Origin: Shewanella marisflavi
GTDB lineage: Bacteria; Pseudomonadota; Gammaproteobacteria; Enterobacterales; Shewanellaceae
DNA: 64,000 nucleotides
NCBI RefSeq assembly: GCF_023283925.1
Contig: NZ_JAKIKX010000002.1
Location: forward strand, 372,001 to 436,000
Direction of reading: 5' to 3'
Made by a program: the position numbers and the translations under genes. Positions within the stretch are counted from its first letter, which is position 1. The number at the start of each line of letters is the position of its first letter. The notes under the pieces were generated by a model. The model was not told the origin of the DNA and ran no database searches. It was given only the letters and a program-made list of their open reading frames with translations. Shown here in pieces: positions 27,081 to 35,941 of this stretch.

Positions 27081-27216
27081 TACGCGTTTCCCCGATTGCC
27101 CGCCTGATAACTTTCCTTAACCGTTTAAAATCCTTTTGTTACATATTTTCACTGGCATAGATGCGCAACATCATGCAAAACAAGTATAGAAGAGAGGCCA
27201 CACTCATGAGGTGCTT

Positions 27217-27444
27217 ATGCTAAGAAAAACCTTAATTACTGTTTTTGGCGGAGGGTTATGCCTATTCGGACTCGCCTTGGTGATACTGCCTGGTCCTGCC
27301 TGGTTACTCCTGCCTATCGGTCTGGCCATCTTGAGTCTGGAATACCCCTGGGCCAAGGTCTGGCTAAAGAAGAGTCAACAACAGATGACGCGAAGTGCAA
27401 ACTGGCTCGATGACAAGATTCGCGATTGGCGCTATAGCCGGTAG
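27217..27444 (+). CDS. Small PGPGW-type membrane protein
   Basis: A 75-residue protein starting at ATG 27217, with GAGG five bases upstream; the GTG at 27211 overlaps that site. It has one hydrophobic hairpin: 'TVFGGGLCLFGLALVILPGPAW' region and 'LLLPIGLAILSLEYPWA'. The LPGPAW turn is a variant of the PGPGW motif of a family of small transmembrane proteins of unknown function. A basic amphipathic tail follows. Confidence 0.78.
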   Translation: MLRKTLITVFGGGLCLFGLALVILPGPAWLLLPIGLAILSLEYPWAKVWLKKSQQQMTRSANWLDDKIRDWRYSR

Positions 27445-27484
27445 TTGGCCGCTATCGGCTTTTCACTATTGACTTAGCCTGCCC

Positions 27485-27563
27485 CTAAGCCAGGGCAAAA
27501 CTAAGCCATGGAAACACTAAGCCATGAAAAACTAAGCTTAGACAAAGCTAAGCCTGAGCAAAG
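27485..27563. repeat. Five 15-16 bp tandem repeats at the 3' end of a gene
   Basis: Units begin CTAAGC: CTAAGCCAGGGCAAAA (27485), CTAAGCCATGGAAACA (27501), CTAAGCCATGAAAAA (27517), CTAAGCTTAGACAAAG (27532) and CTAAGCCTGAGCAAAG (27548). On the minus strand each ends in GCTTAG. The last unit (27548-27563) is the final codons plus TAG stop of the 27548-27925 gene, so the array repeats the end of that gene downstream of it. Confidence 0.8.
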
Positions 27564-27925
27564 TGGTCGCTGTTATGGCCTCTTTGAGTCAATACATTTA
27601 ACCTTTCTAAGATGGCTAACAACACACCTTGACGGCGCATGTTTTCCAGCACGCCACGACTAAAGCCTTCAAGGCGACTCATGGCGGTTAAGAGCAAGCG
27701 ACACTGATAGAAACTGGCCTCTTTAATGTAATCGGGTTTATCAACTAGGTGGGCATTTTGATACCACTCATGCCAATTTAGACGTTCGAGTAACAAGCCC
27801 TGATTGGCCAACTGCTCAACGAAAGCCTTCATGCTGATATGGTTATTGGTCTGTTCACCACGGGCAAACTGCGTAGCATATTGAGAATAGAGATTGGCTA
27901 TCTGCAAAGATATTACATGTTTCAT
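27548..27925 (-). CDS. Hypothetical protein, 125 residues
   Basis: I do not recognise this protein. It is soluble and largely helical, with no signal peptide. It opens MKHVISLQIANLYSQYATQF and has aromatic-rich 'RLNWHEWYQNAHL'. The C-terminal half 'CRLLLTAMSRLEGFSRGVLENM' suggests a helical bundle. AGGAG lies five bases before the ATG, supporting the start. The stop codon lies in a tandem repeat that extends beyond the gene. It is isolated between a small membrane protein and an RcnB-like gene. Confidence 0.7.
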   Translation of the reverse strand: MKHVISLQIANLYSQYATQFARGEQTNNHISMKAFVEQLANQGLLLERLNWHEWYQNAHLVDKPDYIKEASFYQCRLLLTAMSRLEGFSRGVLENMRRQGVLLAILERLNVLTQRGHNSDHFAQA

Positions 27926-28156
27926 GTCTCACTCCTTAGTCCTCAGGTCAAATCGCCCCCTCTGGACCCATTCCTCTGCCTTTCCATTGAAGCTTCGCTA
28001 AATCCATACCACAGAGATAACTAGTGACTTTTTAACACCCTAACCACTGGGGGCTGAATAGAAGCTGAACATTGAGTGAACCTCAGGCTAGCTAGACATA
28101 GACGTCTGGAGACCATATGCTACAAAAAAACGTAATCAGGGCGCTGGAGAGCACAG

Positions 28157-28501
28157 ATGAGAAAATACACTACAAGTCTTGGCCTTATCCTTATTGGACT
28201 GTCTATCGGCTTTGCACCGCAAAGTCTGGCCAAGAATGATAAACATGAGCATGGCGCCAAGAACAAGAGCGAAAAGAGTCTGCCACCCGGTTTACAAAAG
28301 AAAGCCGCCCGCGGCGAGCCACTGCCTCCGGGCTGGCAGAAGAAGCTCCATAGGGGGGATTACCTCGCCGATGATTACTATGATCGCGGTAAGGTTCGTG
28401 TTCCTATCGATCGCGATGGCAACATCACCCTAGATGTCGACGGCACCTTTATTAAATTGCACGACAAGACACGTCGTATCCTAGATATTATTAACGACTA
28501 G
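28157..28501 (+). CDS. RcnB/CigR-like periplasmic protein
   Basis: A 114-residue exported protein with a signal peptide cut after about residue 25 (PQSLA-K). The mature part is very basic. It carries two copies of a Leu-Pro-Pro-Gly motif: KSLPPGLQKKAARGEPLP and PLPPGWQKKLHRG, as in RcnB and the CigR anti-virulence protein. It ends in a compact beta domain, 'VRVPIDRDGNITLDVDGTFI'. RcnB proteins affect Ni/Co homeostasis, but no metal transporter is adjacent, so this role is not established here. Confidence 0.72.
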   Translation: MRKYTTSLGLILIGLSIGFAPQSLAKNDKHEHGAKNKSEKSLPPGLQKKAARGEPLPPGWQKKLHRGDYLADDYYDRGKVRVPIDRDGNITLDVDGTFIKLHDKTRRILDIIND

Positions 28502-28549
28502 TTATCTGCAAGGACTAATACCGGTTTCGCTGAGCTTTAACAGCAAACA

Positions 28550-29455
28550 TTAAAGACTGGCCTGCTCTTGGTAAAGATTAAACTCCTCCAAAATCAGGCT
28601 GGTAAATAGACGACCGGCGCGTCCCAAGGGGCGCTCCATGGTCGACACTAACTGAGGTGTAAAGCTGTAACGACTGCCCCCTAGAAAATCCAGCTCCCGC
28701 AGTTCACCACTGGCCAGCTCCTCTTTAATCAGAAAATCAGGCATCCAGCCAAAACCCAGCCCCATTAGCAACGCATTCTTTTTCATGATAAAGCCCGATA
28801 GGTAAAACACCTTGTCGCCGCCAAATTGCAGCTCATCGCTGTGGATCTTACCCGGCGATGAATCTTCTATCGTCAACTCCACATGCTGGAGCAGTTCAAA
28901 TAGGCTCAGCTCTTTGGCGGTTGCCAGTGGATGAGTGCGACTCACCACTAAGATGCTATTGATGTCGGGTAAGGGTTGTGGACGGTAATTAGGCCCGGTG
29001 CGATAGTCTTTCACCAACATGAGATCGGCATTATCACGCTCAAATCTATGTTGCACCCCGCCGAGAAACTCCATATTGAGCTGGATCTTAGTGGGGATCT
29101 TATACTCTGAGACGCGTTTTAACGCCCGCATAATGGGCTCCATGGGCAACGAACCATCAACCACTAACTCCAGCTTAGGCTCCCACCCCTCACTGAAACG
29201 GCTGGCTAAATGTTCAATATTGCCAAGGTATTGCAGTAATCGTTTGCCTTCGGCAAGAATCACCTTACCCTCGGGCGTCAATTCGGCGCGGTACTGATCC
29301 CGACAAAAAAGCTTTACACCCAAGTGTTGCTCAAGCTTCTTCACCTGGTAACTCACGGCCGATTGCGCCTTATGCAATCGCTCGGCAGCCTTGGAAAAGC
29401 TGCCCTCCTCCACCAGAATCGACAACACCCTAAAGGCTTCCACATCAATTTTCAT
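28550..29455 (-). CDS. LysR-family transcriptional regulator
   Basis: A 301-residue regulator with an N-terminal winged helix-turn-helix (about 4-62: 'FRVLSILVEEGSFSKAAERL', 'AQSAVSYQVKKLEQHLGVKL') and a periplasmic-binding-protein-like effector domain (about 90-295). It is divergent from hmgA with about 150 bases between starts, the usual arrangement for a LysR protein that controls its neighbour. Control of hmgA-hppD by homogentisate or a tyrosine catabolite is therefore inferred. AGTGAG precedes the ATG. Confidence 0.9.
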   Translation of the reverse strand: MKIDVEAFRVLSILVEEGSFSKAAERLHKAQSAVSYQVKKLEQHLGVKLFCRDQYRAELTPEGKVILAEGKRLLQYLGNIEHLASRFSEGWEPKLELVVDGSLPMEPIMRALKRVSEYKIPTKIQLNMEFLGGVQHRFERDNADLMLVKDYRTGPNYRPQPLPDINSILVVSRTHPLATAKELSLFELLQHVELTIEDSSPGKIHSDELQFGGDKVFYLSGFIMKKNALLMGLGFGWMPDFLIKEELASGELRELDFLGGSRYSFTPQLVSTMERPLGRAGRLFTSLILEEFNLYQEQASL

Positions 29456-29551
29456 CTCACTACCCCGGCGTAAACAAAAGACAACAATCTAAAAATTAGA
29501 TAGTGTTAAGCTATTTATTATTCTTTTTTTTGTTCATGCCAGCAACTAAAT

Positions 29552-29567
29552 TGTTACTTAGATCACA
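29552..29567. promoter_or_regulatory. CRP-like site upstream of hmgA
   Basis: TGTTA-N6-TCACA matches the CRP core with one mismatch, 42 bases before the hmgA ATG. It could equally be part of the LysR operator. Confidence 0.35.
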
Positions 29568-29609
29568 TAAACATAAGTGTGCCCGCAAAAGCACCCAAGG
29601 AAAGATGTC

Positions 29610-30770
29610 ATGCCATTTTATGTAAAACAGGGTGAAATCCCTCATAAACGTCATATCACCTTCAAGAAAGAGAATGGTGAACTCTATCGGGAAGAACTGT
29701 TTTCCACCCATGGCTTTTCTAATATCTATTCCAACAAGTATCACCACAACATGCCGACCAAGGCCTTAGAGGTTACGCCCTATGAGGTTGATCATGGCCA
29801 AGCCTGGCAGGATACCTTGATCCAAAACTATAAATTGGACGCCAAGCAGGCTGATCGTGAGGGTAACTTCTACTCGGCGCGTAATAAGATCTTCTTTAAT
29901 AATGATGTCGCCATGTACAGCGCCAAGGTAACTGAAGCCACCGAAGAGTTTTACCGTAACGCCTATGCCGACGAGGTGATCTTCGTCCATGAGGGGCAAG
30001 GCAAACTCTATAGCGAATATGGCGTGCTGGAAGTGAAGAAGTGGGACTATCTTGTGATCCCCCGCGGCACCACCTATCAGCTTAAATTTGATGATTACAA
30101 TCTGGTTCGCCTGTTTGTGATCGAATCATTCTCTATGGTGGAAGTGCCCAAGCATTTTAGAAACGAATATGGCCAGCTCTTAGAATCCGCCCCCTATTGT
30201 GAGCGCGATATCCGAGTGCCTAGCCTGCAAGAAGCAGTGGTAGAGAAAGGCGCCTTCCCCTTAGTCTGTAAGTTTGGCGACAAGTATCAGCTGACCCAGC
30301 TCGAGTGGCATCCCTTCGACCTCGTGGGCTGGGACGGCTGTGTCTACCCCTGGGCATTCAATATTCAAGACTATGCCCCTAAGGTAGGTCAGATCCATCT
30401 GCCACCATCGGATCACTTAGTCTTTACCGCCCACAACTTTGTTATCTGTAACTTTGTGCCGCGTCCCTACGACTTCCATCCACAGTCGATCCCGGCGCCC
30501 TATTACCACAACAATATCGACAGCGATGAAGTGCTTTATTACGTCGATGGTGACTTCATGAGTCGTACCGGCATCGAAGCGGGTTACATGACTTTGCATC
30601 AAAAAGGCGTGCCACACGGACCACAACCCGGTCGCACAGAAGCCTCTGTGGGCAAGAAAGAAACCTATGAATACGCAGTGATGGTCGATACCTTCGCCCC
30701 ACTGCAGCTAACCCAACATGTACAAGGTTGCATGAGTAAGGACTACAACCGCTCTTGGTTAGAAGACTAG
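29610..30770 (+). CDS. hmgA: Homogentisate 1,2-dioxygenase
   Basis: A 386-residue ring-cleaving dioxygenase that converts homogentisate to maleylacetoacetate in tyrosine breakdown. I start at ATG 29610, which has AAGGAAAG five bases upstream, not at the upstream TTG. The C-terminal cupin holds the iron site: 'YYHNNIDSDEVLYYVDG' contains the His and Glu ligands and 'LHQKGVPHGPQPG' the last His. It precedes hppD by 89 bases on the same strand. Genes for the next steps (maleylacetoacetate isomerase and fumarylacetoacetase) are not in the window. Confidence 0.95.
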   Translation: MPFYVKQGEIPHKRHITFKKENGELYREELFSTHGFSNIYSNKYHHNMPTKALEVTPYEVDHGQAWQDTLIQNYKLDAKQADREGNFYSARNKIFFNNDVAMYSAKVTEATEEFYRNAYADEVIFVHEGQGKLYSEYGVLEVKKWDYLVIPRGTTYQLKFDDYNLVRLFVIESFSMVEVPKHFRNEYGQLLESAPYCERDIRVPSLQEAVVEKGAFPLVCKFGDKYQLTQLEWHPFDLVGWDGCVYPWAFNIQDYAPKVGQIHLPPSDHLVFTAHNFVICNFVPRPYDFHPQSIPAPYYHNNIDSDEVLYYVDGDFMSRTGIEAGYMTLHQKGVPHGPQPGRTEASVGKKETYEYAVMVDTFAPLQLTQHVQGCMSKDYNRSWLED

Positions 30771-30859
30771 AACCGTACGGTCACCCGAACTCCAAATAAT
30801 AACCAGACAAGTCATCACAGAGTGACTGTGGTTGTAACAAATTGAACGAGGATACTCAC

Positions 30860-31900
30860 ATGGCAAGCGAACAAAATCCACTGGGATTACTGGGCATCGA
30901 ATTTACCGAGTTTTGCACCCCAGATCTCGACTTTATGCACAAGGTCTTTATCGACTTTGGTTTCTCTAAGCTGAAAAAGCATAAGCAAAAAGATATCGTT
31001 TACTACAAGCAAAACGACATCAACTTCCTGTTGAATAATGAGAAAAGCGGATTTTCGGCCGAATTTGCCAAGAAGCATGGCGCAGCCATCAGCTCTATGG
31101 GCTGGCGCGTAGAAGACGCTAACTTCGCCTTCGAAGGTGCCGTTGCACGTGGCGCCAAGCCTGCTGCTGACGAAGTGAAAGATCTGCCCTATCCAGCCAT
31201 CTACGGTATTGGTGACAGCCTGATCTACTTTATCGATACCTTCGGCGCCGACAACAACATCTACAACACAGATTTTGTCGATCTGGAGAACCCTGAGATC
31301 GTACAGGAAAAAGGCTTTATCGAAGTCGACCACCTGACCAACAACGTCTACAAGGGCACCATGGAGCATTGGTCAAACTTCTATAAAGATATCTTCGGCT
31401 TTACCGAGGTACGTTACTTCGACATTAAGGGCTCACAGACGGCATTGATCTCTTATGCCCTACGCTCACCCGATGGCAGTTTCTGTATCCCAATTAACGA
31501 AGGTAAAGGCGACGACAGAAACCAGATCGATGAGTATTTGAGAGAATACGACGGCCCAGGCGTGCAGCATCTGGCGTTCCGCAGCCGCGACATCGTTGCT
31601 TCACTGGATGCAATGGAAGGCAGCTCGATTCAGACCCTGGATATCATCCCTGAATATTACGACACCATCTTCGACAAGTTGCCACAGGTAACCGAAGACA
31701 GAGAACGTATCAAGCATCACCAGATCCTGGTGGATGGCGATGAGAATGGCTACCTGCTGCAAATCTTCACCAAAAACCTGTTTGGTCCCATTTTTATCGA
31801 GATCATCCAGCGCAAGAATAACTTAGGTTTCGGTGAAGGTAACTTCAAGGCGCTGTTTGAATCAATTGAACGCGATCAGGTGCGCCGCGGCGTGCTCTAA
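30860..31900 (+). CDS. hppD: 4-hydroxyphenylpyruvate dioxygenase
   Basis: A 346-residue Fe(II) enzyme converting 4-hydroxyphenylpyruvate to homogentisate, the substrate of the upstream hmgA product. The start at ATG 30860 has GAGGA eight bases before it. Two vicinal-oxygen-chelate domains are visible; the iron ligands read as His158 (VDHLTNNV), His237 (VQHLAF) and Glu314 (FIEIIQR). The C-terminus 'GFGEGNFKALFESIE' is typical. Homogentisate made here can also be excreted and oxidised to pyomelanin if hmgA is limiting. A terminator follows. Confidence 0.96.
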   Translation: MASEQNPLGLLGIEFTEFCTPDLDFMHKVFIDFGFSKLKKHKQKDIVYYKQNDINFLLNNEKSGFSAEFAKKHGAAISSMGWRVEDANFAFEGAVARGAKPAADEVKDLPYPAIYGIGDSLIYFIDTFGADNNIYNTDFVDLENPEIVQEKGFIEVDHLTNNVYKGTMEHWSNFYKDIFGFTEVRYFDIKGSQTALISYALRSPDGSFCIPINEGKGDDRNQIDEYLREYDGPGVQHLAFRSRDIVASLDAMEGSSIQTLDIIPEYYDTIFDKLPQVTEDRERIKHHQILVDGDENGYLLQIFTKNLFGPIFIEIIQRKNNLGFGEGNFKALFESIERDQVRRGVL

Positions 31901-31934
31901 GCCCTGCTTATTTAAGTAAGGTAAATTACAATTG

Positions 31935-31963
31935 AAAAACCAGCCGTCCAGGCTGGTTTTTTT
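31935..31963 (+). terminator. Terminator after hppD
   Basis: AAAAACCAGCC / GTCCA / GGCTGGTTTTTTT, 34 bases after the hppD stop. Confidence 0.9.
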
Positions 31964-32027
31964 GTTTGCAGCGGCGTCAGAAATCACTACACTAGCCTGC
32001 CTAGTCACTCCCAATGCAGCGCCTGAG

Positions 32028-32645
32028 ATGTCAGAACATATTCTTATTGCCGTTTTTCTGCCCACCTTCTTCTTTGTCTCTATCACCCCTGGTATGTGTA
32101 TGACATTGGCAATGACGCTGGGCATGAGCATAGGCGTGCGTCGCACCCTGTGGATGATGATAGGTGAACTGGTAGGGGTCGCCCTGGTAGCGATTGCCGC
32201 TGTGATGGGCGTTGCCACCATGATGCTCAACTATCCACAGATCTTCGAGATGCTTAAGTGGCTCGGCGGCGCCTATCTTGGCTATATCGGCATTCAGATG
32301 TGGCGTGCCAAGGGCAAGATGGCCAGCCTGGACACCCAACAGATGGAGATAAGCAAACAAGCGCTGATATCCCAAGGCTTTGTTACGGCAATAGCTAATC
32401 CTAAGGGCTGGGCCTTTATGATCTCCCTGCTGCCCCCTTTTATCGATGTTGAGCGCGCTGTGGCCCCCCAGCTGAGTCTGTTATTGGCTATCATCATGAT
32501 GACAGAATTTGTCAGCATGCTGGTCTACGCCAGTGGCGGCAAGTCACTCAAGTTGTTTCTGGCTAAGGGCGATAACATTAAATGGCTCAACCGCATTGCC
32601 GGTTCGCTCATGATAGGCGTAGGGATCTGGTTAGCCCTGGGCTAA
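32028..32645 (+). CDS. LysE/RhtB-family amino-acid exporter
   Basis: A 205-residue inner-membrane protein with about six membrane segments. ATG 32028 is the natural start; the longer reading from 31932 runs through the hppD terminator. 'FFFVSITPGMCMTLAMTLGMSIGVRR' region (core SITPGMCMTLAM) is the conserved first loop of the family, and 'ITAIANPKGWAF'-like 'VTAIANPKGWAFMISLLPPF' is the fourth-segment motif. Members export amino acids or homoserine lactones. The substrate is unknown; position after tyrosine catabolism genes may be chance. Confidence 0.88.
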   Translation: MSEHILIAVFLPTFFFVSITPGMCMTLAMTLGMSIGVRRTLWMMIGELVGVALVAIAAVMGVATMMLNYPQIFEMLKWLGGAYLGYIGIQMWRAKGKMASLDTQQMEISKQALISQGFVTAIANPKGWAFMISLLPPFIDVERAVAPQLSLLLAIIMMTEFVSMLVYASGGKSLKLFLAKGDNIKWLNRIAGSLMIGVGIWLALG

Positions 32646-32706
32646 GGCTCGATGATTTTAGCCTAATGGCCAAGCACGCTTGTTTAAACTTAGCGGTAGC
32701 GCTGAA

Positions 32707-33957
32707 CTAGGTCTTTTCCTTATAGGGCAATATCCCCGTTAGCTCACCCATATAGGTCTTTACCGCCGTTTCCTCTTCGATAAGAAAATCGGCGATGGCG
32801 CGGCGAAACTCACTACGCCCTATCTCATGCACCGAATAGGTGGCTATCGGCTCAAAGCCGCGCAGCACCTTGTGTTCCCCCTGCGCGCCCGCATCAAATT
32901 TTTGCAAACCTTTGGCAATGGCATACTCTATGCCCTGATAATAACAGGCCTCAAAATGCAGCCCTTCTATCTCCTGTAGCGTGCCCCAATAGCGCCCGTA
33001 GAGGCAGTCGGCACCTAAAAAATAGAGGGCGGCAGCAATAGGCTGACAGGAATTTTCATCACCTGAGCGCTCGACGATCAGCAGCCGAAGGCTATCGCTC
33101 ATGGAGTCAACAAGCTGCTTAAAGAAAGCCTGATTCAGATATCCCTGATGGCCAGAGCGTTTGTAATAGGTGCGCTGATAACAGCGCACAAAGTGACTCA
33201 GCTCATCCGCTGATATCTCCGAGCCGTTGACAAAACGAAAGCTCAGCCCGGCCTGTACAACTTGGCGGCGCTCCTTGACGATCGATTTACGTTTGCGACT
33301 GGTCAAAGCAGAAAGAAAATCTTCAAACTGGCGATAGCCCCTGTTAAACCAGTGAAACTGAGTGCCGAGGCGCTGCAAATGCCCCTGTTTCATCAAACTG
33401 ACTCGCTGGGGCTCCTGCAAAAACAGGCTATGCCAACCCGATGCCGCACCAGCCTGCAACAGCTCATCGAGAAACTCACCTATCGCGGTGATCACCTGCT
33501 CTGTTTCAACCTCGGACAAACTCTTCTTTAGACCGATACGCGGGCCGGTCGCCGGAGTAAAGGGGATGGCATTGACCAGCTTAGGGTAATAGTCCAAACC
33601 ATGTCGCTCATAGGCCTGGGCCCAGGCCCAGTCGAACACATACTCGCCATAGGAGTGCCCCTTAAGATAGAGGGGCATCACGGCGAGCACCTTAGTGGGT
33701 GTAATCTGTTGGTCATCGCCTTTAACACTAGCCTGATGACTAGCCTTCTCTTGCCCGGCCTCGCTGACCACCAGGTGCATGGGGCGCCAACCTGTCTGCT
33801 CTCCCACACAGCCACTCTGCTCAAGGGCATTTAGATACTCATAACGACAAAAAGGGTTAGCCTCGCCTAAGTTGGCGCCTCCCATCAGGGCATTCCATAG
33901 AGGCGCCCCCAGGGTGGCGATTTGACTAACACACTGAATCGAATATGATGCCGCCAA
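32707..33957 (-). CDS. FemAB-like GNAT-fold protein (PF04339, COG3146 type)
   Basis: A 416-residue soluble protein. I use a TTG start at 33957 because AAGGAG is six bases upstream; the longer reading to 34017 lacks a site. It matches the 'peptidogalycan biosynthesis/recognition' FemAB-like family: 'NPFCRYEYLNALEQSGCVG', 'LYLKGHSYGEYVFDWAWAQAYERHGLDYYPKL' region (start LYLKGHSYGEYVFDWAW), 'FTPATGPRI', 'FHWFNRGYRQFEDFL' and 'QEIEGLHFEACYYQGIEYA'. Members have two GNAT folds and are presumed aminoacyl- or acyltransferases. The substrate is unknown. Confidence 0.82.
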   Translation of the reverse strand: MAASYSIQCVSQIATLGAPLWNALMGGANLGEANPFCRYEYLNALEQSGCVGEQTGWRPMHLVVSEAGQEKASHQASVKGDDQQITPTKVLAVMPLYLKGHSYGEYVFDWAWAQAYERHGLDYYPKLVNAIPFTPATGPRIGLKKSLSEVETEQVITAIGEFLDELLQAGAASGWHSLFLQEPQRVSLMKQGHLQRLGTQFHWFNRGYRQFEDFLSALTSRKRKSIVKERRQVVQAGLSFRFVNGSEISADELSHFVRCYQRTYYKRSGHQGYLNQAFFKQLVDSMSDSLRLLIVERSGDENSCQPIAAALYFLGADCLYGRYWGTLQEIEGLHFEACYYQGIEYAIAKGLQKFDAGAQGEHKVLRGFEPIATYSVHEIGRSEFRRAIADFLIEEETAVKTYMGELTGILPYKEKT

Positions 33958-34143
33958 GGCGTGCTCCTTAAAAAGATGGCTTGATTTCAGCTGTGATAAT
34001 CGGCACATTGAAACCAAGAGAACTGACTCAGTAGCTTAACACGCTGAATCTTCTTATCACTCTTCTTACTCTTAACGCGCGTATTAGTTGAACACTCTTA
34101 TTACTTGAAACACTCATATTATTTTAAACATTAAGGAACCCGT

Positions 34144-35874
34144 GTGCGTCCAATAAAAACCTTACTCTTTGCCATTAGCCTCAGCCTCCCCCTCGTTGCC
34201 GGGCAATTTGCCCATGCTACCGAAACCTCTATCTATAGCCACAGCGCCACTGTGCAGCCTGTTTGGGCCAAACACGGCATGGTCGCCAGCCAAGAGGCTG
34301 TCGCCACTCAAGTCGGCGTCGACATTCTTAAACAAGGCGGCAATGCGGTCGATGCGGCAGTAGCGGTCGGCTTTGCCCTAGCCGTTACCCTGCCAAGAGC
34401 CGGCAACATAGGCGGCGGAGGCTTTATGTTGGTGCATCTTGCAAAAGACAACAAGACAATTGCAATCGACTACCGTGAAGTCGCCCCCGAGCGCGCCCAT
34501 AAGGATATCTTTCTCAATGAACAAGGCGATGCCGTCGCCAAGCTGAGCCGCGAACATGGCCTTGCCGTGGGAGTCCCTGGCACGGTAATGGGGATGGAGC
34601 TCGCGCTGAACAAGTATGGCACCATGACCATGGCGCAGGTGATTGACCCGGCGATTAAACTGGCTCAGCAAGGCATTAAGGTTACTCCGGATCTTGCCAG
34701 CTCCCTTGCCGGACTCAAGCGCCGCATCGCCCAGTGGCCAAGCTCTAAGGCGATCTTTTATCGGCCCGATGGCAGTAATTTCGAGATAGGCGACACCCTC
34801 ACCCAGAAAGAACTGGCCCATTCGCTAACACTCATCAAACACCATGGCAGCAAGGGCTTCTATGAGGGCGAAACCGCAAAACAGATCGTTGCCAGCGTCA
34901 CTCAAGCCGGCGGTATTATGACCCTTGAGGATCTCAAACAGTACCAGGTCATTGAGCGCCAACCCGTCGAGGGCGAATACCGTGGCTACAAGGTGATTTC
35001 AATGCCGCCTCCCTCTTCTGGCGGCATCCATATTATCGAGATGCTCAACATGCTTGAGCCTTATCCCATCGCCAAGCTGGGTCACAACACAGCAGATACG
35101 CTACACCTGATGGCCGAAGTGATGAAACGCGCCTATGCCGACCGCAGTGAATACCTGGGAGACCCAGATTTTGTTGAGGTGCCGGTAGAGACGCTTACCA
35201 GCAAGGCCTATGCAAAAGAGCGTGCCAAAGGGATCGCCATTAACCGCTACACACCAAGTAGCGAGATCTCTCCCGGCAAAGTTACAGGCTATGAGAGTCC
35301 ACAAACCACTCACTACTCAGTGGTCGATAAGTGGGGCAACGCGGTGGCTAACACCTATACCCTCAACTTCAGCTATGGCTCAGGATTGGTGGCCGAAGGC
35401 ACAGGCATTTTGCTGAACAACGAAATGGATGACTTCTCGGCCAAACCTGGTGTGCCCAATGGCTATGGCCTGATTGGTGGTGATGCCAATGCCGTCGAGG
35501 GCCGTAAGCGCCCCCTCAGCTCAATGAGCCCAACCATAGTGATGAAAGAAGGTAAGCCCTTTATTGTCACAGGCAGCCCAGGTGGCTCACGCATCATAAA
35601 CACCACCTTGCAGATCATCATGAATGTTGTCGATCACGGCCACAATATTGCCGAAGCCACCTATTCCAGCCGGGTGCATCACCAATGGCTGCCCGATGAA
35701 CTGCGAGTAGAAAAGAGCCTTAATCGTGACACCATCTCACTGCTCGAAGCCAAAGGTCACAAGGTCAATGTGAAAAATGCGATTGGCTCCACCCAATCGA
35801 TAATGGTCACTGACCATGGCTTATTTGGCGCCTCAGATCCCCGCCGTGCCGGTAGTGCAACGTCAGGCTACTAA
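34144..35874 (+). CDS. ggt: Gamma-glutamyltransferase
   Basis: A 576-residue exported enzyme that hydrolyses or transfers the gamma-glutamyl group of glutathione. GTG start, AAGGAA about six bases upstream; the signal peptide is cut near FAHA-T. The proenzyme self-cleaves before catalytic Thr389 in TTHYSVVDKWGNAV, aligned with E. coli Thr391. 'GGNAVDAAVAVGFALAVTLP', 'GNIGGGGFMLVHL', 'PPPSSGGIHIIEMLN' and the C-terminal 'SMSPTIV ... GSPGGSRI' are all present. It is a single gene with a strong terminator. Confidence 0.96.
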   Translation: MRPIKTLLFAISLSLPLVAGQFAHATETSIYSHSATVQPVWAKHGMVASQEAVATQVGVDILKQGGNAVDAAVAVGFALAVTLPRAGNIGGGGFMLVHLAKDNKTIAIDYREVAPERAHKDIFLNEQGDAVAKLSREHGLAVGVPGTVMGMELALNKYGTMTMAQVIDPAIKLAQQGIKVTPDLASSLAGLKRRIAQWPSSKAIFYRPDGSNFEIGDTLTQKELAHSLTLIKHHGSKGFYEGETAKQIVASVTQAGGIMTLEDLKQYQVIERQPVEGEYRGYKVISMPPPSSGGIHIIEMLNMLEPYPIAKLGHNTADTLHLMAEVMKRAYADRSEYLGDPDFVEVPVETLTSKAYAKERAKGIAINRYTPSSEISPGKVTGYESPQTTHYSVVDKWGNAVANTYTLNFSYGSGLVAEGTGILLNNEMDDFSAKPGVPNGYGLIGGDANAVEGRKRPLSSMSPTIVMKEGKPFIVTGSPGGSRIINTTLQIIMNVVDHGHNIAEATYSSRVHHQWLPDELRVEKSLNRDTISLLEAKGHKVNVKNAIGSTQSIMVTDHGLFGASDPRRAGSATSGY

Positions 35875-35892
35875 GCCAGATTCGCACATAAA

Positions 35893-35919
35893 AAAAGGGA
35901 AGCTAAGCTTCCCTTTTGT
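35893..35919 (+). terminator. Terminator after ggt, probably bidirectional
   Basis: AAAAGGGAAGC / TAA / GCTTCCCTTTT, symmetrical A and T tracts, between the converging ggt and chemoreceptor genes. Confidence 0.9.
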
Positions 35920-35941
35920 TTTACTGGATTTCACGTAAGAC

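Noticed and set aside
31932..32027. Longer N-terminus of the LysE exporter
   Set aside because: It would be translated through the hppD terminator hairpin, and the family starts near Met at 32028.
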